64,000 bases of DNA from an uncultured Lachnospiraceae bacterium (GCA_946558465.1 CAMNTM010000008.1:1-64000), one strand, 5' to 3'. Positions 1 to 10,741 are shown, numbered from the stretch's first letter. Notes: generated by a model from the letters alone, not told the origin. Program-made: numbers and translations.

Positions 1-68
1 ATGACAATGAGAATTCTTACACAAGCCAGATGGTAAGAACAATCAAATACTTCTCAGAATTGGCTTAG
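1..68 (+). CDS. gap: glyceraldehyde-3-phosphate dehydrogenase, C-terminal end (partial)
   Basis: Frame from base 3 reads DNENSYTSQMVRTIKYFSELA*, the typical GAPDH C-terminus; pgk and tpiA follow. Confidence 0.85.
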   Translation, partial: DNENSYTSQMVRTIKYFSELA

Positions 69-175
69 AGCATTTGGCGAGGTGCTTTCGAGCCTAGTGC
101 GAAAGTCGTTTTTTGGAGCTTGGTGAGGCGTTTTTAAGCCTAGTTACGAAAAACTTCCTGGCAATTGACTCACAT

Positions 176-209
176 CGGGTCCGGTCTTGTTTGGGCCGGA
201 CCCGTTTTT
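176..209 (+). terminator. Rho-independent terminator after gap
   Basis: cgggtccggtc..gggccggacccg stem followed by gttttta. Confidence 0.8.
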
Positions 210-310
210 ATCCTGTAAGGAGATGTTAATTTCTATAAGGATTCCTATATGGTTTTGATTAGAGAAATTTCTGGAAAAATTTTATTTATTTTTAGTAAGG
301 AGGCAGTTAC

Positions 311-1504
311 ATGCTTAACAAAAAATCAGTAGATGATATCAATGTAAAGGGTTTAAAGGTTCTTTGCAGATGTGATTTTAATGTTCCGCTTATTGACGGT
401 AAGATTACGGATGAGAACCGTCTCGTTGCGGCACTTCCTACCATTAAGAAGCTTGTTGCTGACGGAGGAAGAGTAATACTCTGTTCTCATCTGGGTAAAC
501 CAAAGGGAGAGCCGAAGCCGGAGTTATCTCTTGCGCCTGTGGCGGTTCGTCTGTCAGAGTTACTTGGACAGGAAGTAAAATTTGCTGCAGACGATGAGGT
601 TGTAGGAGCAAATGCAAGGGCGGCAGCAGAGGCTATGCAGGATGGCGACGTGATTCTTCTCCAGAACACACGCTACAGAGCAGAGGAGACAAAGAACGGG
701 GAAGCATTCAGCAAGGACCTGGCTTCTCTGTGTGACGTATTTGTAAATGATGCATTCGGAACGGCACACCGTGCACACTGTTCGAATGTTGGTGTTACAC
801 AGTTCGTTGACATTGCAGCAGTGGGATATTTAATGCAGAAAGAAATCGACTTCCTGGGAAATGCGGTAAATAACCCGGAGAGACCGTTTGTAGCGATTCT
901 CGGCGGCGCAAAGGTTTCCAGCAAGATTTCCGTAATCGAAAATCTTCTTGACAAGGTAGATACCCTGATTATAGGCGGCGGTATGTCCTATACCTTCAGC
1001 AAGGCTCAGGGCGGAAGCGTAGGAAAATCCCTTCTTGAAGAGGACTACTGCGAGTATGCGCTTAATATGCTTAAGAAAGCAAAGGAGAAGGGCGTAAAAT
1101 TACTCCTTCCGGTAGATACCGTAATAGCAGATGATTTCTCAAATGATGCAGAGTCTAAGGTAGTTGTTGCAGGAGAGATTCCGGCAGACTGGCAGGGACT
1201 GGATATCGGACCTGAGACAGAGAAGATTTTCTGTGAGGCAGTAAGAGATGCAAAAACCGTTGTATGGAACGGACCTATGGGCTGTTTTGAGATGCCGAAG
1301 TTCGCTCACGGTACAGAGGCAGTTGCAAAGGCGCTGGCCGACACAGAAGCCGTAACCATCATCGGCGGCGGCGATTCCGCAGCAGCAGTAAACCAGCTTG
1401 GCTACGGTGATCAGATGACCCACATATCCACAGGCGGCGGTGCCTCCCTTGAATTCCTGGAAGGCAAAGAACTCCCAGGTGTAGCGGCAGCTAACGATAA
1501 GTAA
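311..1504 (+). CDS. pgk: phosphoglycerate kinase
   Basis: [28 protein letters not shown] motifs; glycolytic gene context. Confidence 0.98.
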   Translation: MLNKKSVDDINVKGLKVLCRCDFNVPLIDGKITDENRLVAALPTIKKLVADGGRVILCSHLGKPKGEPKPELSLAPVAVRLSELLGQEVKFAADDEVVGANARAAAEAMQDGDVILLQNTRYRAEETKNGEAFSKDLASLCDVFVNDAFGTAHRAHCSNVGVTQFVDIAAVGYLMQKEIDFLGNAVNNPERPFVAILGGAKVSSKISVIENLLDKVDTLIIGGGMSYTFSKAQGGSVGKSLLEEDYCEYALNMLKKAKEKGVKLLLPVDTVIADDFSNDAESKVVVAGEIPADWQGLDIGPETEKIFCEAVRDAKTVVWNGPMGCFEMPKFAHGTEAVAKALADTEAVTIIGGGDSAAAVNQLGYGDQMTHISTGGGASLEFLEGKELPGVAAANDK

Positions 1505-1605
1505 AAAGCCTGGTGAGGTCTTTTCGAACTTAGCAAGGTGAACCGTGAGGCATGAGAAACCCTTTTTCAATCATTAAAAATAAAACATTGGAGGATTTTA
1601 CCCAT

Positions 1606-2355
1606 ATGGCAAGAAGAAAAATTGTAGCAGGCAACTGGAAGATGAACAAAACCCCAAGTGAGGCGGTTGCTTTAGTTGAAGAGTTAAAACCATTAGTAGC
1701 AAGTGACGACGTAGACGTAGTATTCTGCGTACCGGCTGTCGATATTATTCCGGTTGTAGAGGCATGCAAGGGATCTAACATCGAGGTCGGCGCCGAGAAT
1801 ATGTATTTTGAGGAAAGCGGAGCTTATACAGGAGAGATTTCTCCGGCAATGCTGACAGACGCAGGTGTAAAATATGTAGTTCTCGGACATTCTGAGAGAA
1901 GAGAATATTTTGCAGAGACAAATGAGACAGTAAATAAAAAGGTATTAAAGGCATTTGAGCATGGTCTTACACCAATCATGTGCTGTGGAGAGACGTTAGA
2001 GCAGAGAGAACAGGGTGTAACAATGGACTTTATCCGCCAGCAGGTAAAGGTCGGTTTCCAGAATGTTACCGCTGATCAGGCAAAGAAAGCGGTTATCGCT
2101 TATGAGCCGATCTGGGCAATCGGAACAGGAAAGACGGCTACAACAGAGCAGGCTGAGGAAGTATGTGCAGGAATCCGTGCATGTATCGCAGAGATTTATG
2201 ACGATGCGACTGCAGAAGCTGTCCGTATTCAGTACGGCGGTTCTGTAAATGCAGGAAATGCGGCAGAGTTATTTGCACAGGCTGATATCGACGGTGGTCT
2301 TGTAGGCGGCGCTTCTCTGAAGGCAGATTTTGGGAAGATTGTGAATTATAAATAG
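1606..2355 (+). CDS. tpiA: triosephosphate isomerase
   Basis: [37 protein letters not shown]; start at 1606 preferred over 1552. Confidence 0.98.
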   Translation: MARRKIVAGNWKMNKTPSEAVALVEELKPLVASDDVDVVFCVPAVDIIPVVEACKGSNIEVGAENMYFEESGAYTGEISPAMLTDAGVKYVVLGHSERREYFAETNETVNKKVLKAFEHGLTPIMCCGETLEQREQGVTMDFIRQQVKVGFQNVTADQAKKAVIAYEPIWAIGTGKTATTEQAEEVCAGIRACIAEIYDDATAEAVRIQYGGSVNAGNAAELFAQADIDGGLVGGASLKADFGKIVNYK

Positions 2356-2400
2356 TTAGATACTTGTAAAAATCAGATAGTAAGAACATACAGTAAGAAA

Positions 2401-2440
2401 GGAGTATTAAGAGAAAAGATTCTCTTGATATTCCTTTTTT
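2401..2440 (+). terminator. Rho-independent terminator after tpiA
   Basis: ggagtattaagagaa-aaga-ttctcttgatattcc 15-bp stem (two G-T pairs) followed by TTTTTT. Confidence 0.8.
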
Positions 2441-2744
2441 GCTTTTTGTTGTCAGCATCTTTTTGGGCTGCAGACATGGGAGATTTTGAAAAAGAAGGTT
2501 TCTTGAAGAAGAAAATTCTGTGGCTGTTCTGATAAGCGCAGGAATAGAAAATTTTATATAATTATGTTATATTATTGGTATGGATAATTAAGAAGATTCA
2601 GTTTCCTTTGTTAATCATTGGGAAGGCGGTAAAAACAGACTTAATATGTCCGCTGTGAAAAAGATAAAGGATTTTTGTGATTCTCGTATCTTGTTTTAGG
2701 GTAATTAGAAGAACAATGGAATTAAGCCGGAAGGGACAGATGAT

Positions 2745-4352
2745 ATGGCTAAGAAGAAAACTACTGAAAAGTCACTGAATATAGACAACATTTTATTTAA
2801 TTGCAGGGATATTCTGCGTGCTGCACGTAACTCAGGTTCTTTTTTTGAAAAGCGTGATATGATGCTTACGCTTGTATTCTTACGTTTTATTGGTGAGAAA
2901 TACGAAGATGGAATAGAAAAGCTTCGCCGGACCTTAATCGAGCAGGGTCTTGACCCTGATGATGAAAATATCAGAGCAGCATTTTTTGATGATGCTACCT
3001 TTACAGACGGAACTTACAACCTGCCTGTTGAAGCAAGATGGTCAACGATCATTAACATACCTGCACCGGGACTTAATGTTGCACTTGATACGGCTCTTCA
3101 CAGCATTGCAACAGATTCAAAGGATTTGGAAGGCTGTTTCATCGAAGGTACGTTTACGGCGCGTAATCTTGCTCCTAATGATATAAAAAAGCTTGTTGAT
3201 GAAGTAAATAAAATCAGTCATAAAGCATTTGGAGAAGAAAAAGACCTTATCGGCCGCGTGTATGAATATTTTCTTAAAGAATTTGCAGTCAATGCAACAA
3301 AGGAAGAAGGAGAGTTCTATACTCCTCACGATGTTGTTCAGCTGATTGCGGCGATGATAGAGCCTTATGACGGTACTTTATATGACCCTTGCTGCGGTTC
3401 AGGGGGTATGTTTATACAGAGTGCCGCTCTTGTAAAATCTAGACAGGGTGATATTAATAAAATTAATATTTATGGGCAGGAAAAGGATGCGGCTACCTAT
3501 CGTCTTGCAAAAATGAACTTAGCGCTTCGAGGGCTTAGTCACAAACTTGGTGAAACAAACGATTCTTCCTTTACACACGATTTACATAAGGGATTATATT
3601 TCAATTATATTATGGCTAATCCGCCTTTTAACCTTAAAGGATGGTATGATGATAATCTAAAAAATGATTCTCGTTGGGCTGACTATCAAACGCCTCCTGA
3701 AAGTAATGCAAACTATGCCTGGATTCTGCATATGCTTTCGCACCTGAAGCCGGCTGACGGTGTTGCAGGATTTCTTCTTGCGAATGGCGCATTGAACGAC
3801 AGCGATACTTTGGAAATCCGTAAAAAATTGATTGCGAATGATAAGGTTGAAGCTGTCATTGTTCTTCCGAGAGAACTTTTCATTACTACTGACATTAGTG
3901 TTACGCTTTGGATTTTGAATCAAAACAAAAAGGGCGGTAACTATCATGGCAGAAATCTACGCAGTCGTGAATATGAGATTCTCTTTGTAGACTTGCGTCA
4001 ATGGAGAGAAAATGCCGTTAAGGGTGAAAATAAAAAGAAAGTTTGTTTGGTAACAGAACAGATTGAAAAAGCAGCTGAAATTTATCACACGTGGCAAAGT
4101 GAAGGTACTGACGGTACAAGTTATGAAGTGTCTGAACTTTATCGAAGTGTGGGAATTGTAGAAATTGAAAACAAGGGCTGGACATTAACGCCAAGCAAGT
4201 ATATTGAATTTATTGACCACGATTTAGAGATTGACTATGAAAAGGAAATGGCTCGAATTCAGCTTGAGATGAAGGAAGTTATGAAGCAGGAAAAGAAATC
4301 TCAGCAGATGCTGGAAGACGCATTCCGGGGGATTGGTTATGGGATTGACTAA
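2745..4352 (+). CDS. hsdM: Type I restriction-modification system methyltransferase subunit
   Basis: GEFYTPHDVVQLIAAMIEP, DPCCGSGGMF, NPPFN motifs; followed by hsdS and hsdR. Confidence 0.97.
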   Translation: MAKKKTTEKSLNIDNILFNCRDILRAARNSGSFFEKRDMMLTLVFLRFIGEKYEDGIEKLRRTLIEQGLDPDDENIRAAFFDDATFTDGTYNLPVEARWSTIINIPAPGLNVALDTALHSIATDSKDLEGCFIEGTFTARNLAPNDIKKLVDEVNKISHKAFGEEKDLIGRVYEYFLKEFAVNATKEEGEFYTPHDVVQLIAAMIEPYDGTLYDPCCGSGGMFIQSAALVKSRQGDINKINIYGQEKDAATYRLAKMNLALRGLSHKLGETNDSSFTHDLHKGLYFNYIMANPPFNLKGWYDDNLKNDSRWADYQTPPESNANYAWILHMLSHLKPADGVAGFLLANGALNDSDTLEIRKKLIANDKVEAVIVLPRELFITTDISVTLWILNQNKKGGNYHGRNLRSREYEILFVDLRQWRENAVKGENKKKVCLVTEQIEKAAEIYHTWQSEGTDGTSYEVSELYRSVGIVEIENKGWTLTPSKYIEFIDHDLEIDYEKEMARIQLEMKEVMKQEKKSQQMLEDAFRGIGYGID

Positions 4353-5469
4353 ATATAAAATAGGGCAATTAGTTACTATAATTGACGAAAGAAATAATCT
4401 TGGCATTAGAGATTTCTATGGAATCAATATCAACAAAGAATTTATGCCTACTATCGCAAATACCGAAGGCCTTGATGAATCAAAGTATAAAGTTGTTAGA
4501 AAAAACTGTTTTGTATATAGTGGAATGCAAACTGGTAGAGATGAGTGTATCAGAATAAGTATGTATAATAATGATAACCCTATTTTAGTTTCACCTGCAT
4601 ATACAACTTTTGAAATTGCTGCAACAGAGATTGTACTGCCACTTTATTTCTTTATGAAATTTTTTTCAAAGGAAAAGGACAGATTTGGGGCGTTTTGTAG
4701 TGATGGCAGTATTCGGTCTAATCTTGATTGGGAAGTGTTTTGCAATATTGAATTAGACCTCCCACCGCTTTCAATCCAGCAAAAATATGTAGATGTCTAT
4801 AATGCTATGGTTTCAAATCAGCAAAGCTACGAGCGGGGACTGGAAGATTTGAAACTGGTTTGTGATGCTTATATTGAAGACCTAAGACGTAAAATTCCCT
4901 GTGAAGCGATTGGTGAATATATTTCTGAATATACGGTTAGAAATGAAGTCGGTTTGCCGCTTAGTTCTGTCCGAGGTATTGCGACAAGTAAAGAATTCAT
5001 TGATACAAAGGCAAATATGGCTGGTGTTTCATTGGATAATTATAAAATCGTAGAACCTGGAATGATTGCATTTATCTCAGATACTTCAAGACGCGGCAAC
5101 AAAATATCGCTTGCATTGAATTCATCTAACGAATCCTATCTAGTATCTTCAATATCTACAGTGATAAGGACGGATGAGGACAAGCTTTTGTCAAAGTATT
5201 TGTTTTTGTTTTTTTCAAGAGCAGAGTTTGATCGATATGCCCGCTATAATTCTTGGGGAAGTGCAAGAGAAACATTTGGCTGGGATGAAATGTGCGATGT
5301 CAGAATTCCTGTTCCTGATATTGAAATTCAACATGATATCGTTAATATTTTTGAAGCATACAACATCCGCAAGGATATCAACGAAAAGCTGAAAACACAA
5401 ATAAAAGATATCTGTCCGATTCTCATTAAGGGTTCTATCGAAGAAGCAAGAAAAACAAAGGAGGCGTAA
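4333..5469 (+). CDS. hsdS: Type I restriction-modification system specificity subunit
   Basis: Two TRD-like halves with conserved LPPLSIQQKYVDVYNAMV and IPVPDIEIQHDIVNIFEAYN segments; overlaps hsdM by 20 bp. Confidence 0.9.
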   Translation: MVMGLTKYKIGQLVTIIDERNNLGIRDFYGININKEFMPTIANTEGLDESKYKVVRKNCFVYSGMQTGRDECIRISMYNNDNPILVSPAYTTFEIAATEIVLPLYFFMKFFSKEKDRFGAFCSDGSIRSNLDWEVFCNIELDLPPLSIQQKYVDVYNAMVSNQQSYERGLEDLKLVCDAYIEDLRRKIPCEAIGEYISEYTVRNEVGLPLSSVRGIATSKEFIDTKANMAGVSLDNYKIVEPGMIAFISDTSRRGNKISLALNSSNESYLVSSISTVIRTDEDKLLSKYLFLFFSRAEFDRYARYNSWGSARETFGWDEMCDVRIPVPDIEIQHDIVNIFEAYNIRKDINEKLKTQIKDICPILIKGSIEEARKTKEA

Positions 5470-5472
5470 TCC

Positions 5473-8400
5473 ATGTCTAAACTAAAGGAATATAACGGCC
5501 GCTACTGTGAATCAGAATACGAGTATGCATTTATAGGATTATTAGAGTCAGAAGACTGGAAGTATTCTTCGGGCAGCAACATCTCTCGTATCAGCAAAAG
5601 AGACGTGCTTATTGCCGATGATTTTAAGAAGTTTATAACAGATAAAAACTCTGATTTGACCGAGGATGAGGTTATTCAGCTCTTTGATAATGTGCGTCTT
5701 GCAGGCGCTGAGAGTGACTTTGCTACATTGCACAAGGTTTATAGGTGGATGGTTGACGGCGTTCAGTTTATCTGCAAAGATGGATTAGCACGAATGATAC
5801 CGCTTATTGATTTTGAAAACCCGGATAAGAATGTTTTCCGTGTGGTTAATCAGTTCACGGTTGAATATACCAACAACGGACAGAAAGAGAATCGCAGACC
5901 CGATGTTCTATTATTTGTGAATGGTATGCCGTTATGTATAATTGAACTCAAAAATCCTGCTGACGCGGATGCGACAATTTATGATGCGTGGGAGCAAATT
6001 AATATCCGTTACTGGAGAGATATCCCGCATCTTCTGCATTTCTGCCCTTTGGCCTGCATTTCTGACGGCGTCAAAACAAGACTTGGAACAGTTCGTACTC
6101 CGTATGAACATTTCTATGCATGGAGACGTGTAAATGATAAGGAGCCAGTTTCTACGCTGCCTTTTGCAGAAACAGAAGCGATGATTAAAGGCGTCTATGC
6201 ACCGGAACGATTCTTGGAGATTTTCAGAGATTATATTTATTTTCAAGACAGCATTTATGATAGTTCAGAGCTAGAAATAGTGTGCCGTTATCCACAGTTT
6301 TTTGCAGCAAAGCTTCTAAAACAAAATATTGTTCATTCTATTGTTACAAAGAGTGGTAAAGGTGGAACATATTTTGGTGCAACAGGATGTGGAAAGACTT
6401 ATACCATGGCTTTTTTGGCCCGTCAGCTTGCACTCCGCTGCACGGATATTCCAGAAATCGGATCACCGACAATTGTTTTGATAGTTGACAGAGAGGAGCT
6501 TCAAAAACAAGGTGCAAAGCTTTTTACAAAGAGTAAAGAATTTTTGAATCTTGGTGAAGTATCGGTTGTGAAAAACAGAGTACAGTTAAGACAGGAGCTT
6601 GGAGTAAGACAAAGCGGCGGCTTTTATATTTGTACCATCCAAAAGTTTTGTGATCGAGAGGATGATAAAATTGGTCTTATCAATGGCCGTCAGAATATTA
6701 TATGTTTTTCCGATGAAGCACACAGAACTCAGCTTGAGCATTCCAAAAAGATTCAGTTCAGCAAAAATGCTGACAAGAATATGAAAGCTATGGTTTCGAA
6801 GCCATATGCAAAGGTTTTGAGGGAAGCATTTCCACAGGCTACGTTTGTAGGCTTTACGGGTACTCCTATTGCAGAAACCTATCAAACCTTTGGAGATGAA
6901 ATAGACCGATATACAATGGATCAGGCAGTTGCCGATGGTTTGACTGTTTCTATCAAGTATCATCCTCGTATTGCTAAGGTGTTGCTCAATAAAGAAAAAG
7001 TGAAGGAGATTGAAGATTATTATAAAAAATGTGCCGATGACGGTGCGGCGTATGAAGACGTTGAAGCAAGCAAAAAAGCAATGAGCTCTATGGAAGTGAT
7101 TCTCGGAGAGCCTTCACGCTTGGAGCGTCTTGCTGCAGATATCCATGACCATTATGTTTCTTCCTGTGAGGGTGATCCGGGCAGAGTACAGAAAGCAATG
7201 GTGGTCTGCTCGAACAGGAAGATTGCTTATACGCTGCTTAAGAAATTCAAGAATAAATATCCTGAGTGGTTTGAAGAAAAGAAATCGCCCGACGGTGTTT
7301 TTGTAACGGAAGAAGAGCGAAAAGAGCTAAGGCCAATGCCTTTCATAGCTATGGTATCAAGTGTTGGCAGTAACGATGAGAAAGAGATGTATAATTATCT
7401 TGGCGGTGTAAAAAATGACAAGCGTTCCGAAGAATTAGATGCGGCTTTCAAACAGGAAAAATCAAATTTCCATGTTGCTATTGTTGTAGATATGTGGATT
7501 ACTGGCTTTGATGTTCCGTCACTTACATATTTATATAATGACAAGCCGCTTAAGAAGCACTTGCTGATACAGACCATCAGCCGTGTAAATAGAAAGTATC
7601 CAGGAAAAGAATTTGGTATGGTGATAGACTACATCGGTATTCGTGACAATATGCGTGAAGCAATGAAGGTTTATGGCGGAGATACCTGCATTGCGCCTAC
7701 ATCCGATGATGTCAGGCAGGCTGAGGTTGTGTTTAGAGAAGAGCTTGAAATCTTAAAAACACTGTTTACCGATTATGATGTAACTTCTTTCTTAAATCCA
7801 GACTGTGACCCTATAGAGCGTTACAGACTTCTCGCTAAAGCAGCAGAATATGTGTTTGTATCAACACAGGAATTGCGGACAGAAGGGAATGGTGGTTCGC
7901 AGAAGATTTCGTTTAAAACTTACTTTCTAAAAACTGTAAAACGGATGAGGACGGCTTTTGATATCTGCCAGCCTTCAGGGTATCTCAGCGAAGAGGAGTC
8001 TGCACTTGCGCAGTGTTTTATGGCGATAGCCGGCTTTGTTCGTAAAATGAGCGGAACAAGCGAAGTAGATACTGACACGATGAATCGTGCAGTTTCGAAG
8101 ATGGTTGAGGAAGCATTAAAATACAATCAGGTAGAAGGTATTCTTGAAAGTGGCGAGGAAGAAGATATCTTTTCTCCAGAATACTTTGAAAAACTATCGG
8201 ATGTAAAGATGCCTGCAACTAAGCTTGAACTCCTTGTGAAAATGCTTCGCAGGCAGATTAAGGAGTACAGTAAAGTCAATCAGCTGGCTGCAAAGACATT
8301 TCAGGAAATGTTAGAAAAAACAATTGCAGAATATCATGAAAGACGCAGGAGTCTTACTGCTGAAGAAGCAGGGGAAGCACAGGAGCAGGCATCGGAGGAT

Positions 8401-8913
8401 ATTATCAAGAATGCAACAGAACAGGCTTTAGCTATCCTTCGGCAAATGAATGAAAACAGAGAAAGCTTCCGAAAGATTGGACTGACTTTTGAAGAAAAAG
8501 CCTTCTATGATATTTTAATTGTTCTGCGTGATCAATATAATTTTGAATATGGGACGGATAAAGAATCAGACGGTGTCATTATCAACGACAAGTGCAAAGC
8601 TTTAGCTAAAAGAGTTAAAGAAATTATTGATACCAAGTCTTCCTTTACGGACTGGCTCAATAACCAAAATGTTCGTAATCAGCTGAAACTTGATATCAAG
8701 ATCTGCTTAATTAAAAATGGCTATCCTCCACAGTACAGCCCTGAAGTGTTCAGCAAGGTTATGGAACAGGTTGAGAACTTTGAAGAGTATTCAGATACGT
8801 CTGCTTCCGGCGGTGCAGGTCCAATTCTTTCTAAGATTCATCAGTATGCTCCGACAAAGAGTACATTGATGGTTGCGGAGGAGTCTGCTTCGTATGGAAG
8901 GGCAGGCAGATAA
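5473..8913 (+). CDS. hsdR: Type I restriction enzyme R subunit (HsdR)
   Basis: RPDVLLFVNGMPLCIIELKNP nuclease-like motif, GATGCGKTYT Walker A, SDEAHRTQ, FTGTPI, ISRVNRKYPGK helicase motifs. Confidence 0.97.
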   Translation: MSKLKEYNGRYCESEYEYAFIGLLESEDWKYSSGSNISRISKRDVLIADDFKKFITDKNSDLTEDEVIQLFDNVRLAGAESDFATLHKVYRWMVDGVQFICKDGLARMIPLIDFENPDKNVFRVVNQFTVEYTNNGQKENRRPDVLLFVNGMPLCIIELKNPADADATIYDAWEQINIRYWRDIPHLLHFCPLACISDGVKTRLGTVRTPYEHFYAWRRVNDKEPVSTLPFAETEAMIKGVYAPERFLEIFRDYIYFQDSIYDSSELEIVCRYPQFFAAKLLKQNIVHSIVTKSGKGGTYFGATGCGKTYTMAFLARQLALRCTDIPEIGSPTIVLIVDREELQKQGAKLFTKSKEFLNLGEVSVVKNRVQLRQELGVRQSGGFYICTIQKFCDREDDKIGLINGRQNIICFSDEAHRTQLEHSKKIQFSKNADKNMKAMVSKPYAKVLREAFPQATFVGFTGTPIAETYQTFGDEIDRYTMDQAVADGLTVSIKYHPRIAKVLLNKEKVKEIEDYYKKCADDGAAYEDVEASKKAMSSMEVILGEPSRLERLAADIHDHYVSSCEGDPGRVQKAMVVCSNRKIAYTLLKKFKNKYPEWFEEKKSPDGVFVTEEERKELRPMPFIAMVSSVGSNDEKEMYNYLGGVKNDKRSEELDAAFKQEKSNFHVAIVVDMWITGFDVPSLTYLYNDKPLKKHLLIQTISRVNRKYPGKEFGMVIDYIGIRDNMREAMKVYGGDTCIAPTSDDVRQAEVVFREELEILKTLFTDYDVTSFLNPDCDPIERYRLLAKAAEYVFVSTQELRTEGNGGSQKISFKTYFLKTVKRMRTAFDICQPSGYLSEEESALAQCFMAIAGFVRKMSGTSEVDTDTMNRAVSKMVEEALKYNQVEGILESGEEEDIFSPEYFEKLSDVKMPATKLELLVKMLRRQIKEYSKVNQLAAKTFQEMLEKTIAEYHERRRSLTAEEAGEAQEQASEDIIKNATEQALAILRQMNENRESFRKIGLTFEEKAFYDILIVLRDQYNFEYGTDKESDGVIINDKCKALAKRVKEIIDTKSSFTDWLNNQNVRNQLKLDIKICLIKNGYPPQYSPEVFSKVMEQVENFEEYSDTSASGGAGPILSKIHQYAPTKSTLMVAEESASYGRAGR

Positions 8914-9054
8914 ATCTAACACAGGCTGTTTGATTCGTTTTGATACTGATAAAACAGCTTTTCATTATTTTTAAGTAAAGATGAATACCTTTACAGCAGA
9001 GGCATATTAAGGATATAATGATAGAACAGTAAAGGAAATACTTGGAGGAGTTGT

Positions 9055-9528
9055 ATGAAAAGGAAATTGTTTTTATGTGTGGCATTATTAGTGCTATTTA
9101 TGGCGGGAGGATGTTCAAGTGATTTTATGACGTCAATTTACAATGATGATTCCAGAATCGTGGAAGAGTCGGACAGTTATAACCGAGTTCGGTATGTACA
9201 GAACATAAGAAATAATAAGTGTAAGATAAGCGCCGGTAAAATGGAGGGAATGAGTACACTGTGGTCCTGCAGGGCTTCCAGGGATATGGAAGCAGATATT
9301 ATATATAAAATCCAGGTAGAGAAGGGGAAGGTAAAGCTGGTGCTGATAGCGCCTGATGATACACTGACGACAGTTACAGAGGTTACTTCGGATACAAGTG
9401 AGGAACATTCGGAGGCCGTTCTGGAGTTAAAAGAAGGAATGAATCGAATAAAGATTGTCGCTGGAGAAGATACGAAGTTTAAGATGGAGATGTCTGTTTC
9501 AGAGGGTGAATTTAAAGGGGGAGATTAA
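9055..9528 (+). CDS. small putative lipoprotein of unknown function
   Basis: MKRKLFLCVALLVLFMAGGC lipobox; ggagg RBS. Confidence 0.75.
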   Translation: MKRKLFLCVALLVLFMAGGCSSDFMTSIYNDDSRIVEESDSYNRVRYVQNIRNNKCKISAGKMEGMSTLWSCRASRDMEADIIYKIQVEKGKVKLVLIAPDDTLTTVTEVTSDTSEEHSEAVLELKEGMNRIKIVAGEDTKFKMEMSVSEGEFKGGD

Positions 9529-9636
9529 AGAGCTTCAGGATAAAAATAGTTATAAAGAGAGGGCCGGATATGGTACTGGAAAGTAAATTGGGCATCATTC
9601 ATTCATCGGAATCTGCTTGTATTGAAGAAAAAATCA

Positions 9637-9697
9637 GTAAAGAGAAGGTTCTTTGGTCCCTGTGACGGGGTCGTAAGCGCCGGCTTATTCTCTTTAT
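9637..9697 (+). ncRNA. candidate structured RNA / leader element upstream of thyA (predicted three-way junction)
   Basis: Outer stem taaagagaa(9638-9646)/ttctcttta(9688-9696); inner hairpins 9655-9672 and taagc-gccg-gctta 9674-9687. Confidence 0.35.
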
Positions 9698-9804
9698 CTA
9701 AGAAGAGACGAGTATGTTTAGAAAGACAATTTCATGATATATAACATGAAATTTAATGAGAGGGAAGGTAAAAAACAGAATAGAACAGGAGGAGAAAGTA
9801 TTAT

Positions 9805-10653
9805 ATGAGCTACGCAGACAAAGTATTTATTGACATGTGCAGAGACATTATAGATAACGGAACGGATACGAAAGGGGAAAAGGTTCGTCCGGTATGGGAG
9901 GACGGAACGCCGGCTTACACAATTAAACGGTTCGGGGTTGTGAACCGGTATGATTTGAGTAAAGAGTTCCCGGCGCTTACCCTTCGGAGAACGGCGATTA
10001 AAAGCTGTACAGATGAGCTTCTTTGGATTTGGCAGAAAAAGTCTAATAATATTCACGAGCTGAACAGTCATATCTGGGACAGCTGGGCAGATGAGGAGGG
10101 CTCGATCGGAAAGGCATACGGCTATCAGATGGGAGTGAAGCATCAGTACAAGGAGGGGATGTTTGACCAGGTGGATCGTGTCATTTATGATTTGAAGCAT
10201 AATCCCTACAGTAGAAGGATTATGACCAATCTGTATGTGCATCAGGATCTGCATGAGATGAATCTGTACCCCTGTGCCTACAGCATGACCTTTAATGTAA
10301 CGAAAAAGCCTGGGCAGGACAGGCTTATTTTGAATGGGATTCTCAATCAGCGTTCGAATGACATCTTAACGGCAAACAGCTGGAATGTATGTCAGTATTC
10401 GGTGCTTCTATATATGCTGGCGCAGGTGTGTGATATGGAGGCAGGAGAGTTTGTTCATGTGATCGCAGATGCACATATTTATGATAGACATGTACCGCTG
10501 GTAGAGGAGCTGATTAAAAGAGAACCTCTTCCCGCACCGAAATTCTGGCTGAATCCGGAGATTAAGAATTTTTATGAATTTACAAGAGAGGATGTAAAGC
10601 TTCTGGATTACGAGACGCATGAGCAGATTCGGGATATACCGGTGGCAGTATAG
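9805..10653 (+). CDS. thyA: thymidylate synthase
   Basis: KEFPALTLRRTAIKS, NLYPCAYSMTFNV, LNGILNQRSNDILTANSWNVCQYSVLLYMLAQ. Confidence 0.96.
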   Translation: MSYADKVFIDMCRDIIDNGTDTKGEKVRPVWEDGTPAYTIKRFGVVNRYDLSKEFPALTLRRTAIKSCTDELLWIWQKKSNNIHELNSHIWDSWADEEGSIGKAYGYQMGVKHQYKEGMFDQVDRVIYDLKHNPYSRRIMTNLYVHQDLHEMNLYPCAYSMTFNVTKKPGQDRLILNGILNQRSNDILTANSWNVCQYSVLLYMLAQVCDMEAGEFVHVIADAHIYDRHVPLVEELIKREPLPAPKFWLNPEIKNFYEFTREDVKLLDYETHEQIRDIPVAV

Positions 10654-10741
10654 AGCATGTATTTTATACTGAAATTAAGCTTTAGAATGTGCTCAGAAGG
10701 GAAAAAGCCATAATTTGACTGTACAGTATAGAAGGGAGAGC

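Noticed and set aside
487-669. Many ORFs in the track antisense to, or in alternative frames of, clear genes (e.g. 487-669 -, 1139-1570 -, 13754-14992 -, 53843-54853 -, 56898-57728 -)
   Set aside because: They overlap strongly supported CDSs, have biased shadow-ORF composition and lack good RBS or domain motifs.
4333-5469. Phase-variable hsdS shuffling
   Set aside because: Only one hsdS is present, with no inverted partial hsdS copy or recombinase beside it in this window.
9637-9800. Tetrahydrofolate riboswitch upstream of thyA-folA
   Set aside because: Sequence and pairing do not fit the THF riboswitch consensus I know; kept only as an unassigned structured candidate.
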